DNA of 48,350 nucleotides. Origin: Gammaproteobacteria bacterium (GTDB lineage Bacteria; Pseudomonadota; Gammaproteobacteria; Poriferisulfidales; Poriferisulfidaceae). The stretch's first letter is position 1, and each line of letters starts with the position of its first letter. Below the pieces are notes generated by a model, which ran no database searches, was not told the origin of the DNA, and was given only the letters and a program-made list of their open reading frames with translations. The stretch is taken from NCBI GenBank assembly GCA_028819565.1, contig JAPPLD010000016.1, positions 1-48,350 of the forward strand. Reading direction: 5' to 3'. The position numbers were made by a program, and so were the translations under genes. Shown piece by piece: positions 26,403 through 35,107 of the stretch.

Positions 26403-29393
26403 ATGAACTTTTCGTCGCCTGAAGCCTGGGGTAGGCTTTTGTCTCTCGCCCTCGTCCTGATCGCCATGCCCACGGTTCAGGCGAAAGAACAGCCGGAGCA
26501 GATCGAAACCTTCACCGTTACCGGTTCGCGCATCCAATCACCCAGTCCGGTCGCCCCCAACCCCGTCACCGAAGTCGGGGCGGAAGAGGTCCTGCTCCAG
26601 GGCACCGCCCGGGTGGAAGACATGTTGCGCTCGTATCCGCAGGTTTACGTCTCGCAGGGGGCCGGAGACTCGAATGGCGCCACCGGCACCGCGATGGTGG
26701 AACTGCGCGCCCTGGGGCCCCGGCGCACCCTGGTGCTGCTCAACGGCCGTCGCATGCCGAGCGGGACCCCGACGGCTGCCGCCATACCGGACATCAACCA
26801 GATTCCCGGCCCGCTTATCGAACGGGTGGATATCTATACGGGAGGGGGGGCCGCCGTCTACGGCTCCGATGCGGTTGCGGGCGTGGTCAATTTCCTATTG
26901 ATGGACGATTTCGAGGGCCTGCGCACAGATTTCCAGTACAGCGAATACCAGCATCACAACGACAGCGACCACTGGCGGGGACTCGTCGCCGCAGCCGGCT
27001 ACCCGGTGGCCAAAGGCTACAAGAGCGATGGAGACATTGTCCGAGCGTCCCTGATCGCCGGATTCAACTTCGGCGAAGATCGCGGCAATCTCACCGCCTA
27101 CGCCACCTATCGCGACATCGAACCGGTTCTGCAAGGCTCACGCGACTACAGTTCCTGCTCGCTTGGCGCTGATTTGAGCCGGTGTCTCGGGTCCTCCACG
27201 ATTCCGGAAGGGCGTTTTACCGACTTCGGGGTGGCGAGACTGGCGGCCAGTTTCAATCCGAGTTTCGTCGGCGGAGACTCTTTCGACTACCTCGTCGAGG
27301 GGCACAAATTCGTGTCCCGGGAGAACAAGACCTACAACTATGGTCCGGCCAACTACTTCCAGCGCCAGGACGAGCGCTACACCTTCGGTGCCTTCGCCCA
27401 CTACGACCTCAACGACCGTGCGGAAGTCTATGCCGAGCTCATGTACAAGCGGGACCGGACCACCTCGCAGATCGCCCCCTCCGGGAGCTTCTTCAGAACC
27501 AGCAACATCCTGAGATGCGGCCACCCGTTCCTGTCGCAGGAACAGCGCCGGGCGATTTCCTGCCTGGACGGAAACGGCGATGTGATCGAAAACGGGGAGC
27601 AGGTGGTCTATCTGGGTCGGCGGAGTGTGGAAGGCGGGCCGCGGCAGAACAAGATCATCCATGCCAGCTACCGCGGGGTGGCCGGTCTGCGCGGCGCCCT
27701 CAGCGAGACCTGGGACTACGATGCGTTCGTCCAGTACGCGAAAGTGGAAATGCGGGAAGCCTACCTGAACGACCTGTCGGTGAGCCGGATCCACCGGGCC
27801 CTGGACGTGGTGATGCACAACGGCGAAGCCGTCTGCCGGTCCACCCTCCCGGATGCCGACGGGGTCGTGGAAGACCCGGGCTGCGTGCCCTGGAACATCT
27901 TCGAAGAAGGAGCCGTGACTCCGGCAGCAGTCGACTACCTGGAGATTCCCCTGCATGCCCGGGGGACGACCGACCAGCTCGTGCTGTCCGCCGCGTTTTC
28001 CGCAAACCTTGCGGACTACGGAATCAGATTGCCCCTGGCTGCCCATAGTCCAAGCATCGTTCTCGGCGGCGAGTTCCGCAAGGAGAGCCTGGATCTGAAC
28101 CCGGATGCGAATTACCAGTCCGGCGAGGGGGCCGGCCAGGGCGGCGAGTTCGTCCCGATCAGCGGCGATTATCATGTGACCGAACTGTTCGCGGAAGCCC
28201 GCATCCCCCTGATCGAAGGCGCGCCGTATGCAGAGGAACTGATTCTCGACGCGGCGTACCGCTATTCGGACTATGACTACGGCGAATACATCGACACCTG
28301 GGCCTTCGGGCTGAACTGGGCGGTCAATCCGGAAATCCGGCTGCGCGGCAGCGTTCAGCGTGCGGTCCGAGCCCCCACCGTGCACGATCTGTTCTTGCCG
28401 CAGAAGTTCAGGCTATTCAGCATGATTGCAGATCCCTGCGCAGGCGAAATCAAGGACGGGAAAACCGCCTCGGGCTACACGTTCGAAGAATGCCAGCGCA
28501 CCGGCGTGACGGAGGCGCAATGGGGAGAGATCCAGAATTCGCCGGCCGGGCAATACAACGCGAAAGTGGGCGGCAACCCTGAGTTGAGCCCGGAAGAAGC
28601 CAAGACCTGGACTGCCGGCATCGTCTTTACTCCTGAATTTGCCGATGGGCTGAACCTGACGATCGACTACTACAAGATCGAGATCGAGGGCGGCATCGGC
28701 TACGTCGGCGCCAGCTATACTCTCGCCCAGTGCCTCAAAAACGGAATCCTGTGCGACAAGGTGATTCGGGGGGTCGCCGGCGACCTGTGGGTTGGCTCCA
28801 ACAGCCAAGGTGTCGCATGTACTGGACAGCAGGCCGGGGAAAACACGGAATTGAACTTGTCCAACTGCCTGAGCGGACACTTGCAGCTGACGCGGGACAA
28901 TCTGGCCATTGAGAAGAGCAATGGCGTGGACGTCGGCTTGGATTTCGCCCTCGATATCGGCATGCAGGGGGAGGTGCGGTTCAACAACGTCCTGACGCAC
29001 ATCAACGTCTTGAGATTCCAGGCCGTGGACGGGGCTCCGGTCGCCCGTTGCGCGGGCAGGCGCTACTGCGGGCCGGTTCCGGACCTTCAAAACCGGTTGC
29101 GTATCACCTGGGACACCCCATGGGATGTCACCGCCAGCGCCATGTGGCGCCACACCAGTGCGGTCAGGGGTTCGGGACGATTCAGCGTGGACATCCCAAA
29201 AATGAACTACCTCGACCTGGCTGCAGTCTGGCAGGTCACGGGCCAAGCGAAGATCTATGCCGGCATCAATAATCTGACGGACCGGGAACCCCCGATCGTC
29301 GGCAACTCCTCCGGCACCAACGGCAACACCTTTCCCGGCCTGTACGACGCGCTCGGCCGATACCTGTTCATGGGCGCGAGCATGGAATTCTGA
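26403..29393 (+). CDS. TonB-dependent outer membrane receptor, copy 1
   Basis: This 996-residue receptor has a signal peptide ending TVQA-KEQ (about residue 27), a TonB box ETFTVT (35-40) and a plug domain with VEDMLRSYPQVYVSQ, RTLVLLNGRRMPSG, IERVDIYTGGGAAVYGSDAV and AGVVNFLLMDDFEG. A large beta-barrel ends GRYLFMGASMEF, with the terminal phenylalanine needed for barrel assembly. It would import a scarce ligand using TonB energy; no TonB, ExbBD, sigma factor or substrate enzyme is nearby, so the ligand is unknown. Cysteine pairs in extracellular loops are shared with copy 2. The ATG at 26403 has GAGGA upstream; the earlier in-frame ATG at 26337 lies within fxsA. Confidence 0.93.
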   Translation: MNFSSPEAWGRLLSLALVLIAMPTVQAKEQPEQIETFTVTGSRIQSPSPVAPNPVTEVGAEEVLLQGTARVEDMLRSYPQVYVSQGAGDSNGATGTAMVELRALGPRRTLVLLNGRRMPSGTPTAAAIPDINQIPGPLIERVDIYTGGGAAVYGSDAVAGVVNFLLMDDFEGLRTDFQYSEYQHHNDSDHWRGLVAAAGYPVAKGYKSDGDIVRASLIAGFNFGEDRGNLTAYATYRDIEPVLQGSRDYSSCSLGADLSRCLGSSTIPEGRFTDFGVARLAASFNPSFVGGDSFDYLVEGHKFVSRENKTYNYGPANYFQRQDERYTFGAFAHYDLNDRAEVYAELMYKRDRTTSQIAPSGSFFRTSNILRCGHPFLSQEQRRAISCLDGNGDVIENGEQVVYLGRRSVEGGPRQNKIIHASYRGVAGLRGALSETWDYDAFVQYAKVEMREAYLNDLSVSRIHRALDVVMHNGEAVCRSTLPDADGVVEDPGCVPWNIFEEGAVTPAAVDYLEIPLHARGTTDQLVLSAAFSANLADYGIRLPLAAHSPSIVLGGEFRKESLDLNPDANYQSGEGAGQGGEFVPISGDYHVTELFAEARIPLIEGAPYAEELILDAAYRYSDYDYGEYIDTWAFGLNWAVNPEIRLRGSVQRAVRAPTVHDLFLPQKFRLFSMIADPCAGEIKDGKTASGYTFEECQRTGVTEAQWGEIQNSPAGQYNAKVGGNPELSPEEAKTWTAGIVFTPEFADGLNLTIDYYKIEIEGGIGYVGASYTLAQCLKNGILCDKVIRGVAGDLWVGSNSQGVACTGQQAGENTELNLSNCLSGHLQLTRDNLAIEKSNGVDVGLDFALDIGMQGEVRFNNVLTHINVLRFQAVDGAPVARCAGRRYCGPVPDLQNRLRITWDTPWDVTASAMWRHTSAVRGSGRFSVDIPKMNYLDLAAVWQVTGQAKIYAGINNLTDREPPIVGNSSGTNGNTFPGLYDALGRYLFMGASMEF
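29361..29393 (+). repeat. 33-bp identical 3' end of receptor copy 1
   Basis: The last 33 bases of receptor copy 1, from TAC CTG to the stop, are identical to 32296-32328 at the end of copy 2. They encode the last 10 residues, YLFMGASMEF. Confidence 0.85.
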
Positions 29394-29409
29394 AGACCCG
29401 GACATCGAT

Positions 29410-32328
29410 TTGGAAAATCGACTTTACTCGCTTCTGGCAAGCGCCACATTCGGGCTTGCCGTGGTGACCACACCCGATGCCCAGGCGCGGGATGATGCCG
29501 AGGACCTCGAGGAAATCACGGTTACCGGCTCGCGAATCCAGAGAGACGACCTGATCGGCTCCAGTCCCATCACCCAGATTCAGGCAGAAGAGATCGAATT
29601 TCAGGGCGCAGTTCGCGTCGAGGACATGCTGCGCTCATACCCGCAAGTTTTTGCATCCCAGAGCGCGGGACAATCGAACAGTTCCACCGGCACCGCGACC
29701 GTGGATCTGCGCAGTCTCGGTACCGAGCGTACGCTGGTGCTGGTCAATGGCCGCCGCTTGCCGGCTGGCTCGCCACTGCAGGGAGGCATCGCACCCGACA
29801 TCAACCAGATTCCCGGCGCACTGATCAAGCAGGTGGAAATCCTGACCGGAGGGGCTTCTGCCACATACGGCTCCGATGCCGTCGCCGGTGTCGTCAATTT
29901 CCTGTTGATGGACGATTTCGAGGGCATTCGCCTGGATGTCCAGTACAGTCAATACAACCATGACAACGATAATCGCCGGTGGCAGGAGATTGTCACCAAG
30001 GCCGGCTATCCGGTTGCCAGCGGTTACGAGACGGACGGAGAAATCTCCGAGTTCTCCCTGGTTGCCGGCTTCGGCACCCCCAACGGTCGCGGCAACCTCA
30101 CCACCTACGCGACCTATCGCGAAATCAACCCGGTCTTTCAGGATGCCCGCGATTACAGTTCCTGCGCACTCTCCCGTGACCTGAACGAATGCAGGGGATC
30201 CTCCACCATCCCCCAAGGGAGATTCACTAACTTCAAGAGAGAAAAGGACAAACTTTTCGACTATATGGTGGAGGGTGATCAGTTCGTAAATCGTGACGGC
30301 ACGACCTACAACCACAACCCAGTCAACTATTTTCAGCGCCCCGATGAACGGTACACCTTCGGTGCCTTCGCTCACTACGATGTCAACGAACGAGCGGAGG
30401 CCTACGCCGAATTCATGTACATGAACGACCGTTCCACGGCACAAATCGCACCTTCCGGAAATTTCTTCCACACCGATGAACTGAACTGCGGTCACCCATT
30501 CCTGTCGGAACAGCAATTTGAAGCCATTTGCGGCTCCCAGAACCTGACCCTGGATGATACGCAGGTCGTCTATATTGGCCGCCGCAACGTGGAAGGCGGC
30601 AACCGGATGCATGAGTTGCGCCATGCCAGTTACCGGGGCGTTCTCGGCCTGCGCGGGGACCTTAGCGATTTATGGCGCTATGACGCGTTCGTCCAGTACG
30701 CAAAAGTGGAAATGCGGAATATCTACCGCAACGACCTTTCCATTTCCCGGATCAGGCGCGCACTTGACGCCGTGCGCAAGGATCCGGACGATCCGAACAG
30801 CGAGATCGTGTGCCGGGCCTCCTTGGCGGATACCGACGGGACGGTGGAGGATCCGGACTGCGTGCCTTGGAATATCTTCGAAACCGGGGCGGTGACCCCG
30901 GAGATGGTCAAGTACCTGGCCAAGCCCCTCCAAGCCCGCGGTACGACCGAACAGATCGTGGCCTCTGCCTTCATCGCCGGCGACCTGGACGAGCACGACA
31001 TCCGGTTCCCGCTCGCCGACAATGCCGTCAGCATCGTGCTGGGCGGTGAATATCGAAAGGAGATCCTCGACTTCAACCCCGACGAAGGGTTCCGAACCGG
31101 CGACGGCTCCGGCCAGGGCGGAGCTACCAACCCTGTCAGCGGCAGCTACGACGTGGCCGAGTTTTTCGCAGAGGCCAGCATCCCCCTGATCGAAGGAGAG
31201 ACATACGCCGAGGAACTGCTGCTCGACGCAGCCTACCGTTACTCGGACTACGACTACGACGAGACGACGCACACTTACGCGTTCCGCCTCGGCTGGCAGG
31301 TCGATTCGAACGTCAGGATCCGCAGCAGCTATCAGCGGGCGGTTCGGGGTCCGAACGTGCAGGAATTTTTCCTGCCGGAAAGATTTACCCTGTTCGAGAT
31401 CGGGGGAGACCCTTGTGCGGGAGAAATCACGGACGGCAAAACCGAATTGGGTTACACCCTCGAGCAATGCAAGTTATCGGGCGTGACCGAGGCTCAATGG
31501 GGCAAAATCGAGCATTCGCCTGCCGCGCAGTACAACGCACTGCAGGGTGGCAACCCCGATTTGTCACCAGAAGTCGCGAAAACCTGGTCGATCGGCATCG
31601 TGTTCACGCCCGAAGCCGTTGACGGTCTGTCCCTTATGGCGGATTACTACAACATCCAGATTGAACAGGGCATCCGCTTCCCGGACCCCGAAGAGGTTAT
31701 TAGGCAGTGCCTCGCCGGCAACCTACCCCTGTGCGAGCGAATCAATCGGGGCAGGAACGGCGATTTATGGATCGGTTCCGATATCGAAACCAGCGGTCAT
31801 GTCGTCTCGCACAAATCCAACCTGCCGGGCGAGGAAGTGGAAGGCTTGGATGTCGTGGTCGACTATGCCGTCGACATCGGGGTGTGGGGCGACCTGTCGT
31901 TTAACAATGTCCTGTCGTACATCAATTCTTGGGATTTGCAGGAGCTTGAGGGCGCACCGACGAAGAGTTGCGCCGGGAACTGGACCTGCGGCCCTCCAAT
32001 CCCGGATCTTCAGAACCGACTACGCGCGACTTGGAGTTCTCCGTGGAACGTCACGGCAAGCCTCATGTGGCGTCACATCAACCGGGTCGACGGCGATGGA
32101 GGGAGCCTGGTCGACTTGCAGAAAATGAACTATCTGGATCTGGCTGTCACCTGGCAAGTCACGGAAGACGCGAAGATTCGGTTCGGGGCCAACAACCTGC
32201 TGGACAAGTCCCCGCCCGTCGCGGGCAATCCGGCAGGACCGTCCCGGCTTGGAAACGGCAATGTCTTCCCTGGTACCTACGATGCCCTGGGGCGCTACCT
32301 GTTCATGGGCGCGAGCATGGAATTCTGA
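29410..32328 (+). CDS. TonB-dependent outer membrane receptor, copy 2
   Basis: This 972-residue paralogue of the preceding gene starts 16 bases after it. The signal peptide MENRLYSLLASATFGLAVVT is cut near AQA-RDD, the TonB box is EEITVTG (34-40), and the plug shows VEDMLRSYPQVFASQS and VEILTGGASATYGSDAVAG. The barrel ends with the same residues as copy 1. The start appears to be TTG at 29410, without a clear ribosome binding site, consistent with coupling to copy 1. Loops differ most around YIGRRNVEGG and the segment before FDLGVW-type strands, so ligands may differ. The pair looks like an old tandem duplication with conserved plug and terminal strand. A terminator-like hairpin follows at 32375. 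Confidence 0.92.
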   Translation: MENRLYSLLASATFGLAVVTTPDAQARDDAEDLEEITVTGSRIQRDDLIGSSPITQIQAEEIEFQGAVRVEDMLRSYPQVFASQSAGQSNSSTGTATVDLRSLGTERTLVLVNGRRLPAGSPLQGGIAPDINQIPGALIKQVEILTGGASATYGSDAVAGVVNFLLMDDFEGIRLDVQYSQYNHDNDNRRWQEIVTKAGYPVASGYETDGEISEFSLVAGFGTPNGRGNLTTYATYREINPVFQDARDYSSCALSRDLNECRGSSTIPQGRFTNFKREKDKLFDYMVEGDQFVNRDGTTYNHNPVNYFQRPDERYTFGAFAHYDVNERAEAYAEFMYMNDRSTAQIAPSGNFFHTDELNCGHPFLSEQQFEAICGSQNLTLDDTQVVYIGRRNVEGGNRMHELRHASYRGVLGLRGDLSDLWRYDAFVQYAKVEMRNIYRNDLSISRIRRALDAVRKDPDDPNSEIVCRASLADTDGTVEDPDCVPWNIFETGAVTPEMVKYLAKPLQARGTTEQIVASAFIAGDLDEHDIRFPLADNAVSIVLGGEYRKEILDFNPDEGFRTGDGSGQGGATNPVSGSYDVAEFFAEASIPLIEGETYAEELLLDAAYRYSDYDYDETTHTYAFRLGWQVDSNVRIRSSYQRAVRGPNVQEFFLPERFTLFEIGGDPCAGEITDGKTELGYTLEQCKLSGVTEAQWGKIEHSPAAQYNALQGGNPDLSPEVAKTWSIGIVFTPEAVDGLSLMADYYNIQIEQGIRFPDPEEVIRQCLAGNLPLCERINRGRNGDLWIGSDIETSGHVVSHKSNLPGEEVEGLDVVVDYAVDIGVWGDLSFNNVLSYINSWDLQELEGAPTKSCAGNWTCGPPIPDLQNRLRATWSSPWNVTASLMWRHINRVDGDGGSLVDLQKMNYLDLAVTWQVTEDAKIRFGANNLLDKSPPVAGNPAGPSRLGNGNVFPGTYDALGRYLFMGASMEF
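32296..32328 (+). repeat. 33-bp identical 3' end of receptor copy 2
   Basis: This is the second copy of the 33-base direct repeat described at 29361-29393. The two copies lie about 2.9 kb apart and could support recombination that would fuse or delete one receptor. Confidence 0.85.
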
Positions 32329-32374
32329 TTCCTCTATTCGGCACATAGACAAGTCGTTGAAGCATCCTGTTTCT

Positions 32375-32401
32375 AGTCAGAGTCGTCTGACTTACTTCTT
32401 T
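32375..32401 (+). terminator. Probable intrinsic terminator of the receptor pair
   Basis: AGTCAGA (32375-32381) and TCTGACT (32386-32392) form a perfect 7-bp stem with loop GTCG, followed by a T-rich tail (TACTTCTTT). It lies 47 bases after the stop of receptor copy 2. The stem is short, so strength is moderate. Confidence 0.55.
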
Positions 32402-32451
32402 CCCATCGCCTCCGAATATCAGTATTTACCCTAGGATAATATTTTATATTT

Positions 32452-32469
32452 TAGATATTATATTATCTA
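32452..32469. promoter_or_regulatory. HipB-type operator O1
   Basis: TAGATA-N6-TATCTA, an inverted repeat with the same spacing as O2 at 32493-32510. The two centres are 41 bases apart, close to four helical turns. Confidence 0.6.
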
Positions 32470-32473
32470 TTAC

Positions 32474-32512
32474 TTTACAAATAAATTTATTTTAGATATA
32501 ATAATATCTAAA
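32474..32512 (+). promoter_or_regulatory. hipBA promoter overlapped by operator O2
   Basis: TTTACA (32474-32479) and a perfect TATAAT (32497-32502) are separated by exactly 17 bases, a near-consensus sigma-70 promoter. The -10 box lies inside the palindrome TTTAGATAT-AATA-ATATCTAAA (32491-32512), whose core is TAGATA-N6-TATCTA. A repressor bound there would block RNA polymerase directly. Transcription should start near 32509, so the leader before hipB is very short. Confidence 0.7.
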
Positions 32513-32519
32513 TCATTAG

Positions 32520-32810
32520 ATGGTGATGATTATGACGCTGCTTTCCATTCACAGCCCTTTTGAGATCCAGCAAAAACTGGCTAACGCCGTCCGCGCCAAG
32601 CGAAAAAAGATGAAACTCTCACGCCAGGCCTTGGCCGAGCACAGCACGGTGCCTGCTCCAACTATCAAACGTTTCGAGACCACCGGGGAAATTTCCTTGC
32701 GCCAGTTCGTCATGCTGTGGCAGTGCGTGGACCGCTTGGATACGCTGGCCGCACTGGCGAATCCGCCGAAACCTACCCCGCGTACCATTACCGAGGTTTT
32801 GGTCTCCTGA
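32520..32810 (+). CDS. hipB: HipB-like antitoxin, XRE family DNA-binding protein
   Basis: This 96-residue helix-turn-helix protein has KLANAVRAKRKKMKLSRQAL, then AEHSTVPAPTIKRFETTGEISL, the XRE fold at about residues 18-60, and VDRLDTLAALANPPKP at the C-terminus. It would repress the hipBA promoter by binding the two palindromes upstream and hold HipA inactive. Three in-frame ATGs lie close together (32520, 32526, 32532); GGTGAT before the third makes that start possible. The stop overlaps the hipA ATG by one base (TGATG). Confidence 0.85.
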   Translation: MVMIMTLLSIHSPFEIQQKLANAVRAKRKKMKLSRQALAEHSTVPAPTIKRFETTGEISLRQFVMLWQCVDRLDTLAALANPPKPTPRTITEVLVS

Positions 32811-34105
32811 TGTTTCGGCCTGTCGACAAGCTCCGAGTCTCTCGGCGTCTAAGCGACGGACGAAAAGTGCAAGTCGGGGAACTCGCGCAGAACAGCCGCG
32901 CGGTCTTCTTCCAGTATGACGCTGAATATCTGGAACGCTTCCACAGCCTGTCTCCTTTTACGCTCTTCTTCAACAACGAGTTACAACAAGCTCCGGCAAG
33001 ACCCCACTATGGGTTGCACGGTGTTTTCGCCGATTCGCTTCCGGACGGATGGGGCCTGTCACTGATGGACCAGGTCTTCACCCGACACGGCCTAGCTCTA
33101 GATCAGGTGACGGTTATGGACCGCCTCGCTTATATGGGTAAGCAGGGTCTAGGCGCCCTCAGCTACGATCCGATTTCTGAATTTTCACCGGACGAACCAG
33201 ACGATCTGATCGACATAGCAGATCTAGGCAAAAGTGCCGTGCAATTTTTCGATGGCCTGACCACGACGGTCACGGCAGCGCTGGCTCGTCACGGTGGCAG
33301 TCCCGGCGGCTCCCGGCCGAAAGCACAAATCCACATGTCACCCGGGGATGTCCGACATGCTTCCACGGTGCCTCAACCCGAACTGGAGCCGTGGATCGTG
33401 AAGTTCACCTCGGAGCGCCTGCCGCTGAAACACCAAGAAGGGTTATGCGAGGCCGCATACCTGACCCTCGCCGAAAACGCCGGTATTAAGGTTCCCGACT
33501 GGCGACTCATCGACCCTCCGGATGATTTTCCAGCTCCCGCCTGGCTAGCCCTGCGCAGGTTTGATTGCCCTCCTGACAATCCTGGAAACGGTCGCTTTCA
33601 CATGCACACTCTGTGCGGCCTCCTGGATGCAGACTACGCCCAACCTTCCCTAGACTATGAAACCGTCATCAAAGCCACCATGTCGCTCTGCCAAAGCCCA
33701 GTCGCCGGGCAAGCGCAATTTGCCAGAGCCATATTCAACTTGTTCGCCTGCAATCAAGACGATCACAGCAAAAACTGGTCGCTTTTGATGGACGACAATG
33801 GGAGATGGAACCCGGCTCCGTTCTACGATGCCACGTTCAGCCCACATCCATACGGAGAACATACGACAGCCTTCATGGGACATGGCAAGACCCCATCATT
33901 TGAGGCGGTGCGTCAACTGGCTTTACTTGCCGGCTTGAAAAATTGGAAACAGGCCAAAGACGTGATTGATCGGATCGTGGAGGCGATCGGTCAATGGCCG
34001 ACAGTCGCAAAAGAGTTAGACGTCAAGGATGACACCCGTAAACATATACAACAACACCTCGAAACTATCCGTGCGCAAAACCGGCATCTGCTCACGGCAT
34101 CTTAG
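32810..34105 (+). CDS. hipA: HipA-like serine/threonine kinase toxin
   Basis: This 431-residue protein has a PI3K-like kinase fold close in length to E. coli HipA (440), which phosphorylates glutamyl-tRNA synthetase and causes persistence. Visible motifs are LPDGWG (77-82), the phosphate-binding and autophosphorylation loop SPGGSRPKAQI (164-174), the catalytic NQDDHSKNW (315-323) and the metal-binding FYD (338-340). All look intact. It is coupled to hipB, which should inhibit it. Its stop codon overlaps the 3' end of the convergent M14 gene by 4 bases. The target of this subgroup is not known. The AT-rich promoter suggests acquisition by transfer. Confidence 0.93.
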   Translation: MFRPVDKLRVSRRLSDGRKVQVGELAQNSRAVFFQYDAEYLERFHSLSPFTLFFNNELQQAPARPHYGLHGVFADSLPDGWGLSLMDQVFTRHGLALDQVTVMDRLAYMGKQGLGALSYDPISEFSPDEPDDLIDIADLGKSAVQFFDGLTTTVTAALARHGGSPGGSRPKAQIHMSPGDVRHASTVPQPELEPWIVKFTSERLPLKHQEGLCEAAYLTLAENAGIKVPDWRLIDPPDDFPAPAWLALRRFDCPPDNPGNGRFHMHTLCGLLDADYAQPSLDYETVIKATMSLCQSPVAGQAQFARAIFNLFACNQDDHSKNWSLLMDDNGRWNPAPFYDATFSPHPYGEHTTAFMGHGKTPSFEAVRQLALLAGLKNWKQAKDVIDRIVEAIGQWPTVAKELDVKDDTRKHIQQHLETIRAQNRHLLTAS

Positions 34106-35100
34106 TAGTCCGTCATCCGTTCCATGAGGTAGCACAGGCAATCCTGCTCCACGATCTTCTCTCGTGTGGTCAACATCGACAGGAAAAACGGTTGTCGAAC
34201 TATTAACTGACGATCCCGATTCTCGAAATACATGTCGAAGACATCTTTCCCTTCTTCATCCTGAACTTTCAGACGAGGGTCGACCCCATCTCCCCACATC
34301 CCGAAGGCCGTCCCTTCGGGCAACTCCCGAAAGTTTTGCTCCACTAGTTCCCCCGGCATGTAGAAATCGGCATCCTGATGCTGAAAACTGAATGACAGGC
34401 CTTCGGGAATCCGTACCCGGGCCCGGGTATGGAATAACTCCAGCTCGTCTGCGGTCGGTAGATGGTCCGGAATGGACTCTTCGAACAACCGCTGCTCCAA
34501 GTACGCCTTGGCATGGACGATGCCCTCCGGGCTTTCCGGCAGGCCGCATTCGATGGTTATGGACGGGCACAATTCGCTGAATGCCATCGACTGCATCCCG
34601 AGCAATGCCCGAAAATACACCGCAGTCCTGGAGAATCTCTGTGCGAGATACAGCGAGCGTCCGTCCAGCCAATTGACGCAGGCGTAGTGTGGGTTCGGAC
34701 CCGTCGTGTTGTGCACGTCGATGCTGGCGATCGGACTGCGGCGGCGCATCTCCTCCACCACCTGGCGTGCCATGCGGTGTTCCGGACTGTCGCCGCCATC
34801 CCAGACCCGGTTGTAATCCTGTTGGTCGTCGAGACGACGCAGGCCAAGACGGGCCGCCTTGACGTTGCCGATCAGGACGGACAGTGAACGCGGCAGACGC
34901 GCTTCGGAGAAATCCCTAAGGATCCCGCGTACCGCCTCCCAGCCTGCAATCTCGTTGCCGTGGAGCAGGACCGACAGAAACAGCGGGTCGGGGCGCTCCC
35001 CGGGCAGATGCAGCAGGGTTGGCCCGCCAAGAGCCTCTTCCAGACCTTCGGCCGGGCAGTCCGCTAGTCCCGGCGGCAGGTGGTCCAAGATTTTCAGCAT
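34102..35100 (-). CDS. M14-family deacylase (succinylglutamate desuccinylase/aspartoacylase-like)
   Basis: This 332-residue zinc carboxypeptidase-fold protein shows the zinc ligands H47 and E50 in LLHGNE and H130 in SIDVHNTTG, an arginine-containing QDYNRVW (94-100), and the likely catalytic glutamate in ITIECGLPES. Family members remove acyl groups from N-acylated amino acids or cleave peptides. The ATG at 35100 gives MLKILDHLPPG. It follows the GCS2-type ligase by only 7 bases and is third in the argA-GCS2-M14 operon, so the ligase product may be its substrate. Gene pairs of COG2170 and COG3608 type are recurrent in proteobacteria. It is convergent with hipA. Confidence 0.85.
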   Translation of the reverse strand: MLKILDHLPPGLADCPAEGLEEALGGPTLLHLPGERPDPLFLSVLLHGNEIAGWEAVRGILRDFSEARLPRSLSVLIGNVKAARLGLRRLDDQQDYNRVWDGGDSPEHRMARQVVEEMRRRSPIASIDVHNTTGPNPHYACVNWLDGRSLYLAQRFSRTAVYFRALLGMQSMAFSELCPSITIECGLPESPEGIVHAKAYLEQRLFEESIPDHLPTADELELFHTRARVRIPEGLSFSFQHQDADFYMPGELVEQNFRELPEGTAFGMWGDGVDPRLKVQDEEGKDVFDMYFENRDRQLIVRQPFFLSMLTTREKIVEQDCLCYLMERMTDY

Positions 35101-35107
35101 GGCTCGC

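Noticed and set aside
27138-29405. Two long leftward open frames opposite receptor copy 1
   Set aside because: They are GC-rich reading-frame shadows with no family pattern; the plus-strand receptor explains the region.
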